NCBI GenBank assembly: GCA_001916965.1
Contig: MNTL01000012.1
Span: forward strand, 1 to 10,897
Length of the DNA: 10,897 bases
Direction: 5' to 3'
From: Roseburia sp. CAG:10041_57
Lineage (GTDB): Bacteria > Bacillota > Clostridia > Lachnospirales > Lachnospiraceae
Shown: in pieces, positions 5,440 through 10,897 of the stretch
Layout: every line of letters begins with the position of its first letter
Position numbering within the stretch: position 1 is the first letter of the stretch
Notes under the pieces: generated by a model
Seen by the model: only the letters and a program-made list of their open reading frames with translations
Databases searched by the model: none
Told to the model about the DNA's origin: nothing
Made by a program: the position numbers and the translations under genes

Positions 5440-8218
5440 ACTGTGTCTGTACCATTTCTTCCCTGTCATCTCTTGCATGACCTTGTGCGATTTTCTTTTG
5501 TCTTATCTTTCTAGCCAGCTTACGATCCATTCCAGTTCGTCTGTCTCCTTTCTTTCCGGAAACATCGTCCTTTAGTATATTTTCCAGATGATGCATGAGT
5601 CTGGTTGCCATTAGTAGTAAATCCGGATGGGGCATATCATTCCAGTGTTCCAGAAAATAAGTAGCGTACACATTTCCCTGCTCCGCTGCCAATCTGAAAT
5701 ATTCGTATGCTTTTTCCTTATCCTGCTCTACCTCTTTTCCCATCATATACACCTTGCCAAGGACATACTGTGCATACTGATTTCCCACGCCGGCTGACTC
5801 TTCCAGATACCGTATGGCAAGTTCTACATTTTTTGCCACCTCCTCCCCTGCAAGATATAACTTCCCAAGCCGGTATAATGCAAATTCATTTTTCTGATTT
5901 GCTGCCAGTTTTAGATAATGGACTGCCCTGCCGATGTTCTTATACTCATCCGACAGATACAATCTGCCCAACTTGTACCACGCATAGACATTATCTGCAT
6001 CTGCTGCTCTGTGTAAATGATAGAATGCCTTTTCCATATTCTTTGCTGTCAGTTCCCCATCCGCATACAGTTTTCCAAGGGCATAATCAGCAAAAGAATT
6101 GCCCTGCTCGGAAGCTTCTGTCAGCCATTTAAATGCCTGTCTAATTTTTTCATAGTCCGGTATTTCTTCCGGGTTCGTTTTTCGTTTCTCCGTTTTCTGA
6201 CGGATGTACAGCTTTGCCAATTGATAGGCTGCATGGGTATTTCCATAATCCGCAGACTTACGGAGATACTTTTCGGCTTCCTTTTCATCTGCTTCAGTAC
6301 CAACTCCTTGCAAATACATGGTTCCAATTCGGTACCATAAGGTATCATCCCTGGACTTCTTTTCCAGATTTAAGAAACCAAGAAACGCTACCCGGTAGCA
6401 CTTCCCCGCCAGATCCGTATTCCTCTCGCTTCCTCTTCCAGCTTCATACAGTTTTCCCAATTCAAAGGATGCGTAAGGATTGCCCTTTTTATGGGAACGC
6501 TGAAACAACTGACAGGCTTTCTCTTCGTCCTGCTCCACACCTTTGCCATGCAGATACAACATGCCAAGGGAATATAAGGCGTACTTATGCTCTTTACTTG
6601 ATGCCATCCCAAACCACTTGGCTGCCTCCGGCAGATTCTCCTCAGTTCCCAAGCCATACTGATACATTTTTCCGATACGGTATTCCAGATAAGTGTTTTC
6701 TTTTCTGCCTTCCACGATAAGCATTGCCTTTAGGGACTTTTCATACCACTCCTGTGCCTTCGCCTTGTCTGCTTCCACAAAAATGCCCTGTGCATACATC
6801 TTACCCATGTCTGCCATTGCATAGGCATTTCCCTGCTCTGCCTCCTCTTTCATGATTTCATAGGCAGCCTCCTCATCCGGCTCCATCTCCGATGTGCCAT
6901 ACAGATATTCCCTCGCTTCTTTATAAGCATCCGTCCACTTGGCATAAAACTCCTGACTGTCCGGTTCTTCCGTTTCCGGCTCCGCATCAGAATAATCTGC
7001 TGGAACTTCCGCCATATCTTCTGACACTTCAGAATCATCTGCATCCATTTCTTCCCTTTCGGTTTCCAAATCTTCCAGTCCCTCGTCCTCTGTATAAAGA
7101 TACCCTTCTCCGTATCGGACTGCTTCCCTGATGACCATGTTTTTGATGCTTTTTAATTCCTTCTGCTCTGACAACGGAAGCTGCTCTGCATCTGCATCCT
7201 TGTAATAATGCAGTATCTCACTTTTGCTCTCTAGCCATTGTTTGTAGCACTCTGCCACTTTCTCTTCCTTTGCCAGTTCATCCACAATACCATTAACAAT
7301 TGCCTTTACATCTGCTTTCAGATATCCGTATACCTTCTTGCCTCCGGTATTCATTAACCGCTTGGATAACAACTGCATCTGTTCTGCAATTTTTTCATGG
7401 TGACAGATACCACTTTGCATTTCTTGCAATAAAAAAAGCAGACTTTTATTTGCCTGCTCTTTCAACTGTTCCCTTTGCTGTGTTCTCTTTTCATAAATAC
7501 TCATAAACTCCTGACGGAAAATGTCATGGGCATAGGTAGACCTCATGGTGTCGATACCTTTTGGCGATAGATAACCTTCCGATGGATTTGTGGAGTATAC
7601 CACCAGATGTACATGAGGGTGATGGGACTCATTATGGAATGCTGCATACCATTTGAGGTTTCTGCTATCTATCTTATAGTTTTCACACAAAAGTTCCACC
7701 CTGCTCCGTAAAAGTGCCTGCCACTGTGCGGCACTGTCATACCCAAGCCTTTCTGCATCCTCTCTCCGCAAGCTGATAACATTTGTCCATATCACTCCCG
7801 GATGATTTGCCGCCTCCTCTGCCACACGGGACAGCACAACAGACTCCCCCTCATTAGAAAACAGACCATGCGTACCGATTTTTTCTACTCTTGGTCTGTT
7901 TGCAAGATAATCTATATAGTTTTTCTTCTTGGCTATGATATCAAGGTTGTTTTCCAATGCCTGTGTGATAAACTCTGTCGCATTCTCCCTTGTTGGCCTC
8001 TGGAGATAATCATAATACTCATGCATACGGTCTGCATCCTCTATCTTTGACAGGATGTCTGCGATCAGTTCCTTTTGCTTAACCGTAACCGGAAGCAGAC
8101 CGCAGGTATTATCTATCTTCTCCACACCTTCACGGGTACTGATATAATTCATGTAATTGGCAAGATGTGAAGGAGGGGCATTTTTGAGATAGTTGCAACG
8201 TAAGATTAGTTTGGGCAT
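5438..8218 (-). CDS. MobP3-like relaxase with C-terminal Sel1-like repeat domain
   Basis: Relaxases nick oriT and lead the strand into the recipient. The N-terminal 260 residues of this 926-residue protein match the MobP3-type family. They contain YMNYISTREG (22-31, containing candidate catalytic Tyr residues), a similar NYIDYLANRPR (100-110), GTHGLF (116-120 region), VISLRREDAERLGYD (147-161), and the HUH metal motif HNESHHPHVHLVVY (195-208; His195, 200, 202, 204). Residues 260-375 are probably coiled or helical. Then comes a very acidic linker (379-425) and about ten Sel1-like repeats (463-860), each with patterns such as A.Y.LGKLY..G and AA..YL..AAE.GN. The tail (886-915) is basic. ATG 8218 has GGAGGGA just upstream with short spacing (about 4 bases). 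It heads the relaxase-TOPRIM-coupling protein run. The catalytic Tyr is inferred by position only. The extra repeats suggest a protein-docking role. Confidence 0.93.
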   Translation of the reverse strand: MPKLILRCNYLKNAPPSHLANYMNYISTREGVEKIDNTCGLLPVTVKQKELIADILSKIEDADRMHEYYDYLQRPTRENATEFITQALENNLDIIAKKKNYIDYLANRPRVEKIGTHGLFSNEGESVVLSRVAEEAANHPGVIWTNVISLRREDAERLGYDSAAQWQALLRSRVELLCENYKIDSRNLKWYAAFHNESHHPHVHLVVYSTNPSEGYLSPKGIDTMRSTYAHDIFRQEFMSIYEKRTQQREQLKEQANKSLLFLLQEMQSGICHHEKIAEQMQLLSKRLMNTGGKKVYGYLKADVKAIVNGIVDELAKEEKVAECYKQWLESKSEILHYYKDADAEQLPLSEQKELKSIKNMVIREAVRYGEGYLYTEDEGLEDLETEREEMDADDSEVSEDMAEVPADYSDAEPETEEPDSQEFYAKWTDAYKEAREYLYGTSEMEPDEEAAYEIMKEEAEQGNAYAMADMGKMYAQGIFVEADKAKAQEWYEKSLKAMLIVEGRKENTYLEYRIGKMYQYGLGTEENLPEAAKWFGMASSKEHKYALYSLGMLYLHGKGVEQDEEKACQLFQRSHKKGNPYASFELGKLYEAGRGSERNTDLAGKCYRVAFLGFLNLEKKSRDDTLWYRIGTMYLQGVGTEADEKEAEKYLRKSADYGNTHAAYQLAKLYIRQKTEKRKTNPEEIPDYEKIRQAFKWLTEASEQGNSFADYALGKLYADGELTAKNMEKAFYHLHRAADADNVYAWYKLGRLYLSDEYKNIGRAVHYLKLAANQKNEFALYRLGKLYLAGEEVAKNVELAIRYLEESAGVGNQYAQYVLGKVYMMGKEVEQDKEKAYEYFRLAAEQGNVYATYFLEHWNDMPHPDLLLMATRLMHHLENILKDDVSGKKGDRRTGMDRKLARKIRQKKIAQGHARDDREEMVQTQ
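5639..6832 (-). repeat. Sel1-like repeat array within the relaxase
   Basis: This region encodes about ten tandem Sel1-like repeats (SLRs, TPR-related helical hairpins) of roughly 33-37 residues. Recurrent cores include MGKMYAQG, LGMLYLHGKG, IGTMYLQGVG, LGKLYADG, LGRLYLS, LGKLYLAG and LGKVYMMGK, each followed by A..Y...A...GN. One unit (about 662-706) is stretched by a KTEKRKTNPEE insertion. The DNA itself is not a clean repeat; similarity is at the protein level. SLR arrays are known as protein-interaction scaffolds. Confidence 0.9.
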
Positions 8219-8239
8219 AGTCCCTCCGCTCTATTTTTC

Positions 8240-8338
8240 TCACACATAATTGTATTGATTTTTCTTCAATTTATCTTTATATCTCGGAATACTTTTCTTG
8301 GTATCGTCCTCTGACACAAATATCCGATGAGCTTTTAC
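8240..8338 (-). pseudogene. Possible remnant of a small decayed gene
   Basis: The minus-strand frame from 8338 to the TGA at 8240-8242 encodes 32 residues including SEDDTKKSIPRYKDKLKKNQ. The same frame further upstream from an ATG near 8402 contains a TGA and a TAA (8339-8341) but otherwise reads like protein (for example LVKFKDTGGG). This may be a small gene ruined by point mutations, or just chance in AT-rich DNA: 32 open codons are not rare there. No family is recognised. Confidence 0.2.
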
Positions 8339-8365
8339 TTATATGCCACCACCTGTATCCTTAAA
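8338..8365 (-). promoter_or_regulatory. Weak candidate promoter for the relaxase operon
   Basis: The minus strand has TTTAAG, 16 bases, then TATAAG (5 of 6 to the -10 consensus). The -35 box is poor. It is proposed because the relaxase gene is 248 bases from the next gene upstream and that gene looks like inserted cargo. Confidence 0.25.
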
Positions 8366-8466
8366 CTTTACAAGTCATAATCCACCAAAATATTTTACCA
8401 TAATCTCTCATATATTAGATTTATTCACTACTTCATGTTATATAGGCTACGCAAATTCATATTGAC

Positions 8467-9393
8467 CTACAAAAGCAAATCTAAATCCGAATCATATTTA
8501 AATGTATCAACACTGCTATCTAATACTTTATGTGCCTTAACAATAAAATTTCCACTATATTTTCTAGCAAATTCTCTTCCTACATCAAGTAAATATTCAT
8601 CATTAGGTTCTGAATCAACAATAGATAAAAGTTGACATGCAGCTTTTGTGAGACTATAGCCACTGTACTTATAGCTGAACAGTCCTCCATCTGAATTTTT
8701 TAGTTTTAATATAAGTAAAATATTTTCGCTCCATATACCACAAGGATTGCTATCTAGGCTAATGCGATTATCATTACGAAGCGAATTAAGAATTCCACAT
8801 TCTTCTAATGTAATTATATCTGCTTTTGTCAAACCATATTTTTCGTTGACATTTACGCCTAAATCATTATCCGTTGAGAGAAGAAATTTTATACCGCTCG
8901 AATCTGTTAACACAAAATGAGCCATTTGCTGAAACAAAGAAGCCTCATGCTGATTCATATTTTTTAATGTTTCTATTGCTCTAAGAGAAAAAGAACCTAC
9001 ATTTTCAATCTCATTTGACAATATTTTTGCCCACAATCTCTGCATTTTCTCACTACTAACATTGCCCGCAGTATCAAAAAATCTCATAAACCAGTCAAAG
9101 TCGAAGAATTTTGATTCCTCCTCTTGCTTCTCCTGATGATATTCATCCGCAATTTTAGCAATTTTCAAAAAGTTTTGACACTTATAAAGTTCAAAGTATG
9201 TTATTTTTCCATTTTCCAAAAGATCATCTAATGCTTCACTATATTTTCCTGCCTTCATTTTTTCAAACTCAGATATATTTGTATTTTTACGCAAAAAGAG
9301 TGTTGTAAGAACAGCACTAACTACACCTTGAATTGTTGGCTGAAATTGAACAATATTATTTCCTATGGTTTCAACTAATGACGTAATATCCAT
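8467..9393 (-). CDS. DUF2806-type protein, AT-rich cargo
   Basis: This 308-residue protein resembles DUF2806 proteins. The best-conserved block is at 97-160: FDFDWFMRFFDTAGNVS, then EKMQRLWAKILSNEIEN, then GSFSLRAIETLKNMNQHEA. An aspartate-rich patch before a Trp-Phe pair and the LWAKIL..E helix are the recognisable features. Residues 18-35 (PTIQGVVSAVLTTLFL) are hydrophobic and could contact membrane. The C-terminal half (170-308) has no recognised motif. ATG 9393 is supported by AAGGAG at 9405-9410 (11 bases away); a nearer ATG at 9398-9400 is out of frame. The gene is visibly richer in A+T than its neighbours and has its own promoter, which suggests separate acquisition between the RHH and relaxase genes. 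The molecular function of the family is not established to my knowledge. A phage-defence role is only a guess from its cargo-like position. Confidence 0.78.
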   Translation of the reverse strand: MDITSLVETIGNNIVQFQPTIQGVVSAVLTTLFLRKNTNISEFEKMKAGKYSEALDDLLENGKITYFELYKCQNFLKIAKIADEYHQEKQEEESKFFDFDWFMRFFDTAGNVSSEKMQRLWAKILSNEIENVGSFSLRAIETLKNMNQHEASLFQQMAHFVLTDSSGIKFLLSTDNDLGVNVNEKYGLTKADIITLEECGILNSLRNDNRISLDSNPCGIWSENILLILKLKNSDGGLFSYKYSGYSLTKAACQLLSIVDSEPNDEYLLDVGREFARKYSGNFIVKAHKVLDSSVDTFKYDSDLDLLL

Positions 9394-9456
9394 ATAGCAT
9401 CTGACTCCTTTCGCTTACATTACAAACTTAACCCTAAGCCATTTTCTATACTATCT

Positions 9457-9486
9457 ATAATATACTTCTCCAAACATCTGTGTCAA
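9457..9486 (-). promoter_or_regulatory. Promoter of the DUF2806-type gene
   Basis: The minus strand has a perfect TTGACA (9481-9486) followed by TATTAT (9457-9462, spacing 18) or the overlapping TATATT (9459-9464, spacing 16). It lies between the RHH stop codon and the gene start, so the cargo gene can be expressed apart from the upstream genes. Confidence 0.55.
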
Positions 9487-9498
9487 TAAATCTACTTA

Positions 9499-9909
9499 CT
9501 ATTCATTTTGAAAACGGTATGCATCCTCAAAAGTTACAGCACCATTAATTCTTTTTACTTCATCCGTACACTTTGCTTGCAGCTTCCTTAATGCCTCTTC
9601 ATCCACTCCATGACTATACGCAATCACATGAGACAGCTTAGAGGTTTCCACCGCCAGCTTATACATCACACGAGCCATTCGGTTCTCGCTATCCTTCACT
9701 GTGGAATGCATCACTGAGGAGATAGTGGAAAGCATATAGTTTTCGATTTTCTCTGATGTCAGATAGCCGATATAAAATTTCAATGCCTGATTCAAAAATT
9801 CATTCCTTGATTTCACATCTGCCTGCTCCAATAATCCGTCTATCTGCTCCAGCAAGTCTTCCTCAATATAAAATCCCTTCCTTACTTTTCCTTCGCCTGC
9901 CACTCTCAT
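9499..9909 (-). CDS. Ribbon-helix-helix DNA-binding protein, probable relaxosome or copy-control accessory
   Basis: The N-terminal 50 residues form a ribbon-helix-helix domain: strand VRKGFYI (9-15), helix EEDLLEQIDGLLEQA (16-30), turn, and helix SRNEFLNQALKFYIGYL (34-50). The remaining 85 residues are helical and charged, probably for oligomerisation or partner contact. RHH proteins next to relaxases commonly bind oriT, help the relaxase and repress their own promoter. That role is inferred here from position between the hairpin-rich region and the relaxase. The gene follows the methyltransferase by 12 bases, so it is likely in the same transcript. The start is ambiguous: ATG 9907-9909 touches the GGAGG directly, whereas the GTG at 9901-9903 (residue 3) lies 6 bases from it and would give 134 residues. 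Confidence 0.85.
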   Translation of the reverse strand: MRVAGEGKVRKGFYIEEDLLEQIDGLLEQADVKSRNEFLNQALKFYIGYLTSEKIENYMLSTISSVMHSTVKDSENRMARVMYKLAVETSKLSHVIAYSHGVDEEALRKLQAKCTDEVKRINGAVTFEDAYRFQNE

Positions 9910-9916
9910 CCTCCTT
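9910..9916 (-). promoter_or_regulatory. Ribosome binding site that questions the RHH start
   Basis: The minus strand reads AAGGAGG with no gap before ATG 9909, but exactly 6 bases before GTG 9903. Normal spacing is about 5-9 bases, so initiation at the GTG is more likely. Confidence 0.65.
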
Positions 9917-9921
9917 CTCTA

Positions 9922-10557
9922 CTACTCCTCGCAGATGTCTACGATATGGTCACATAATTTCTGCGGTATCACACTTCTTTCTCTGGCTCCTTTTAATCCC
10001 TGCGTCCCAGTCTTGCTTCCTCTTGGAGCTGCCACGTGACACGAATCTCCGTTATGACACATCGGCAAGAACTTCGGATCGGGATGATTCGTCCAAATGT
10101 CAGTCGGCTTCATCCGGTTGTCACCGTACTGGCAATATGTCACGGTGTATCTTGGCAGACCTTTCATCCATTCCATCTTCCGCATACCGCCTCTGGGATT
10201 TTCAATAAAATAATACCTTGGCTGTAACTCTTCAATGAGTTTCAGCACATGCTGGTCCACCATATCACAAAATTTTGCATAGGTACTGACCGGCTCCAGA
10301 CTTCCGGTATCCGGATTTTTTCTTCTGTGATGACTGATTGCAGCAATACTGAATGTGGAGCAGTCCGGACTTGCCCAGATAACATCCGGCTTTCCAAAAA
10401 GTCTTATGATATCCTCTGCGGTTACCTTATTAATGTCCTCATACAAATCAATGTTCTCAAAGTCCTTGGACCACTCCACACTGAATACTTCATGCCCTCT
10501 ACTCTCAAAGGCTTTCCCGATACTCCGTGTTCCTGCAAATAATTCCAAAACTTTCAT
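9922..10557 (-). CDS. Small cytosine-C5 DNA methyltransferase-like protein
   Basis: This 211-residue protein has the core of a C5-cytosine methyltransferase. Motif I, LELFAGTRSIG (4-14), should bind S-adenosylmethionine. Motif IV, SPDCSTFS (64-70), carries the presumed catalytic Cys66 but reads PDC instead of the usual PPC. Motif VI is FIENPRGG (117-124), with ENP for the classical ENV. A motif-VIII-like QYGDNRMKPTDIWTN (143-157) and a final RSVIPQKLCDHIVD (194-207, motif X-like) complete it. Classical enzymes are over 300 residues; here there is little room for a target recognition domain, as in many phage and mobile-element forms. No restriction enzyme is nearby. The start matches the usual MKVLELFAG beginning, but its ribosome binding site is weak. 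It heads a run with the RHH gene. It may protect or mark element DNA; specificity is unknown. Confidence 0.88.
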   Translation of the reverse strand: MKVLELFAGTRSIGKAFESRGHEVFSVEWSKDFENIDLYEDINKVTAEDIIRLFGKPDVIWASPDCSTFSIAAISHHRRKNPDTGSLEPVSTYAKFCDMVDQHVLKLIEELQPRYYFIENPRGGMRKMEWMKGLPRYTVTYCQYGDNRMKPTDIWTNHPDPKFLPMCHNGDSCHVAAPRGSKTGTQGLKGARERSVIPQKLCDHIVDICEE

Positions 10558-10568
10558 AGTCCCATACC

Positions 10569-10589
10569 GGTAGTGGTGCGCACCTTACC
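10569..10589. repeat. Palindrome GGTGCGCACC with GGTA/TACC flanks just before the methyltransferase gene
   Basis: GGTGCGCACC (10575-10584) is a perfect 10-base palindrome. GGTA (10569-10572) and TACC (10586-10589) extend it with a 2/1-base bulge. It ends 12 bases from the start codon of the methyltransferase gene. It could be an operator or an mRNA hairpin that limits translation, which would fit the weak ribosome binding site. Confidence 0.55.
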
Positions 10590-10601
10590 CCACGGGACTA
10601 C

Positions 10602-10652
10602 TCAATTCCTTTCCTTTTTTCTTCTGCCTGCAAGCATTTTTGCGGAAGGCAT
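10602..10652 (-). CDS. Possible 16-codon leader peptide upstream of the methyltransferase gene
   Basis: The minus strand has AAGGAA (10662-10667), then 9 bases, then an ATG opening a 16-residue frame, MPSAKMLAGRRKKERN, ending in TGA at 10602-10604. The peptide is strongly basic at its C-terminus. Its start codon lies within the stem 10625-10651. It sits between the promoter at 10690-10718 and the methyltransferase start, so it would be on the same transcript. Such a short frame can arise by chance; a regulatory leader is an inference. Confidence 0.25.
   Translation of the reverse strand: MPSAKMLAGRRKKERN
10625..10651. repeat. Bulged stem-loop in the methyltransferase leader
   Basis: TGCCT (10625-10629) plus GCAA (10630-10633) pair with TTGC (10640-10643) plus AGGCA (10647-10651), with a 6-base loop and a 3-base bulge. 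In the minus-strand RNA it would cover the start of the possible leader peptide. Confidence 0.5.
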
Positions 10653-10689
10653 AAATTTAAGTTCCTTCAATGCCTTTCAATTCTTGAAA

Positions 10690-10718
10690 ATAATAAAAAT
10701 TAGCATAACTTCTTCCAA
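10690..10718 (-). promoter_or_regulatory. Promoter for the methyltransferase-RHH genes
   Basis: The minus strand has TTGGAA (10713-10718; 4 of 6) then exactly 17 bases, then TATTAT (10690-10695; 5 of 6). Transcription would start near 10683 and give a leader of about 125 bases. One arm of the 10703-10737 inverted repeat lies in the -35/-10 spacer and the other just upstream of the -35, a layout typical of a repressor-controlled promoter. Confidence 0.55.
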
Positions 10719-10737
10719 ATCTTCAAAAAAGTTATGC
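10703..10737. repeat. Perfect 9-base inverted repeat flanking the promoter
   Basis: GCATAACTT (10703-10711) and AAGTTATGC (10729-10737) are perfect inverted repeats separated by 17 bases. The right arm also begins a GTTATGCC that is echoed as GGCATAACC inside the next hairpin (10802-10809). The RHH protein or the relaxase are the natural candidates to bind it. Confidence 0.65.
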
Positions 10738-10751
10738 CATACCACAAATCC

Positions 10752-10772
10752 CCCAACGGCTCTGCCGGTGGG
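10752..10772. repeat. Tight GC-rich hairpin
   Basis: CCCAACGGC (10752-10760) pairs with GCCGGTGGG (10764-10772) around a TCT loop, with one mismatch. No T-run follows on either strand. It lies 8 bases from the next hairpin. Confidence 0.65.
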
Positions 10773-10780
10773 TGTTTCAC

Positions 10781-10810
10781 GGGTTAGGCCGCCCCAAAGC
10801 GGCATAACCC
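10781..10810. repeat. Strong 12-base stem-loop
   Basis: GGGTTAGGCCGC (10781-10792) pairs with GCGGCATAACCC (10799-10810) around CCCAAA, with a single mismatch. It is the most stable structure seen in the window and is not followed by a T-tract, so it is more likely an oriT element, origin or regulatory structure than a terminator. Confidence 0.7.
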
Positions 10811-10897
10811 CTTTAACCTGCACTATTTTCGACCCTAGTTTTACAGCCCTAAATTCCCCGGTTTTGAGGTTCCAAAATGCTCATTAAAGCTGCCATT

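Larger units (their letters stand above)
8219..8466. other. Intergenic region upstream of the relaxase
   Basis: These 248 bases lie between the AT-rich DUF2806 gene and the relaxase, both on the minus strand. No convincing intact gene is present. A short minus-strand open stretch (8240-8338) looks protein-like but lacks a start and has in-frame stops upstream. A possible minus-strand promoter is TTTAAG (8360-8365), 16 bases, TATAAG (8338-8343). It would give the relaxase operon its own start. A 10-base AT palindrome AAAATATTTT sits in the left half of 8380-8400. No rho-independent terminator is visible after the DUF2806 gene, so read-through into the relaxase is possible. Confidence 0.5.
10558..10897. 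other. Right-edge non-coding region rich in inverted repeats, candidate oriT/operator region
   Basis: About 340 bases upstream of the methyltransferase gene carry no convincing gene longer than a few codons. They hold at least five stem-loops or palindromes (10569-10589, 10625-10651, 10703-10737, 10752-10772, 10781-10810), one minus-strand promoter and a possible 16-codon leader ORF. None of the stems is followed by a T-run on either strand, which argues against terminators. The last 75 bases (10820-10897) show loose CCTA/CCGG-GTTTT near-repeats. Two minus-strand frames are open to the window edge for 16-18 codons, so the tail of an upstream gene cannot be excluded. Position beside RHH and relaxase genes makes this the best oriT candidate, by inference only. 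Confidence 0.5.

Noticed and set aside
5707..6132. Long plus-strand frames opposite the Sel1 repeats (also 6214-6720)
   Set aside because: Pro/His/Leu-rich translations are what antisense of repeated Sel1 codons gives; no start signals.
5639..6832. Repeated DNA suggestive of a CRISPR or tandem DNA repeat
   Set aside because: The repetition is at the protein level (Sel1-like repeats) with diverged nucleotides; there are no identical repeat/spacer units.
10781..10810. Strong hairpin as a rho-independent terminator
   Set aside because: Neither strand has a T-run after the stem.
10573..10887. A 104-residue plus-strand open frame over the hairpin region
   Set aside because: It has no ribosome binding site, runs through all the stem-loops and has a composition unlike a protein; it looks like a chance frame over structured DNA.

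Overview
The window looks like part of an integrative conjugative element (ICE) or related mobilisable element from a gut Firmicute, most likely Lachnospiraceae/Clostridia. This rests on the protein families (MobP3-type relaxase, DUF3991/TOPRIM protein, VirD4/TraG-type coupling protein, small winged-HTH protein), AAGGAGG-type ribosome binding sites, several TTG starts and moderate G+C with AT-rich insertions. No species can be named from the sequence alone.

Layout. Positions 2-1303 on the plus strand hold a peptide quorum-sensing pair: the C-terminal part of an AgrC-like GHKL sensor kinase (cut by the window edge) and a complete AgrB-like peptide processing protease. No agrD-like precursor is visible here. 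Everything from 1300 to 10557 is on the minus strand and reads leftwards, converging on agrB with a 4-base overlap. In transcription order: a small cytosine-C5-methyltransferase-like protein (10557-9922), a ribbon-helix-helix DNA-binding protein (9909-9499), an AT-rich DUF2806-type gene with its own promoter (9393-8467), a 926-residue MobP3-like relaxase with a long Sel1-repeat tail (8218-5438), a DUF3991/TOPRIM primase-like protein (5425-3941), a VirD4/TraG-like coupling ATPase (3956-2160), a winged-HTH regulator (2151-1897, followed by a possible weak terminator), and a hypothetical protein (1668-1300) with its own promoter.

The right edge (10558-10897) is not convincingly coding. It has a dense cluster of inverted repeats, one flanking a minus-strand promoter that probably drives the methyltransferase/RHH genes, plus a possible 16-codon leader ORF. 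It is the best candidate in the window for an origin of transfer and/or autoregulated operator.

Working model (inference): the RHH protein and relaxase form the relaxosome at an oriT, the relaxase nicks the DNA, and the coupling protein passes the complex to a type IV secretion channel encoded outside the window. The TOPRIM protein may act on the transferred strand. The methyltransferase could protect or mark the incoming DNA. The DUF2806 gene looks like later cargo between relaxosome genes, and the Agr-like pair could tie transfer or host behaviour to cell density.
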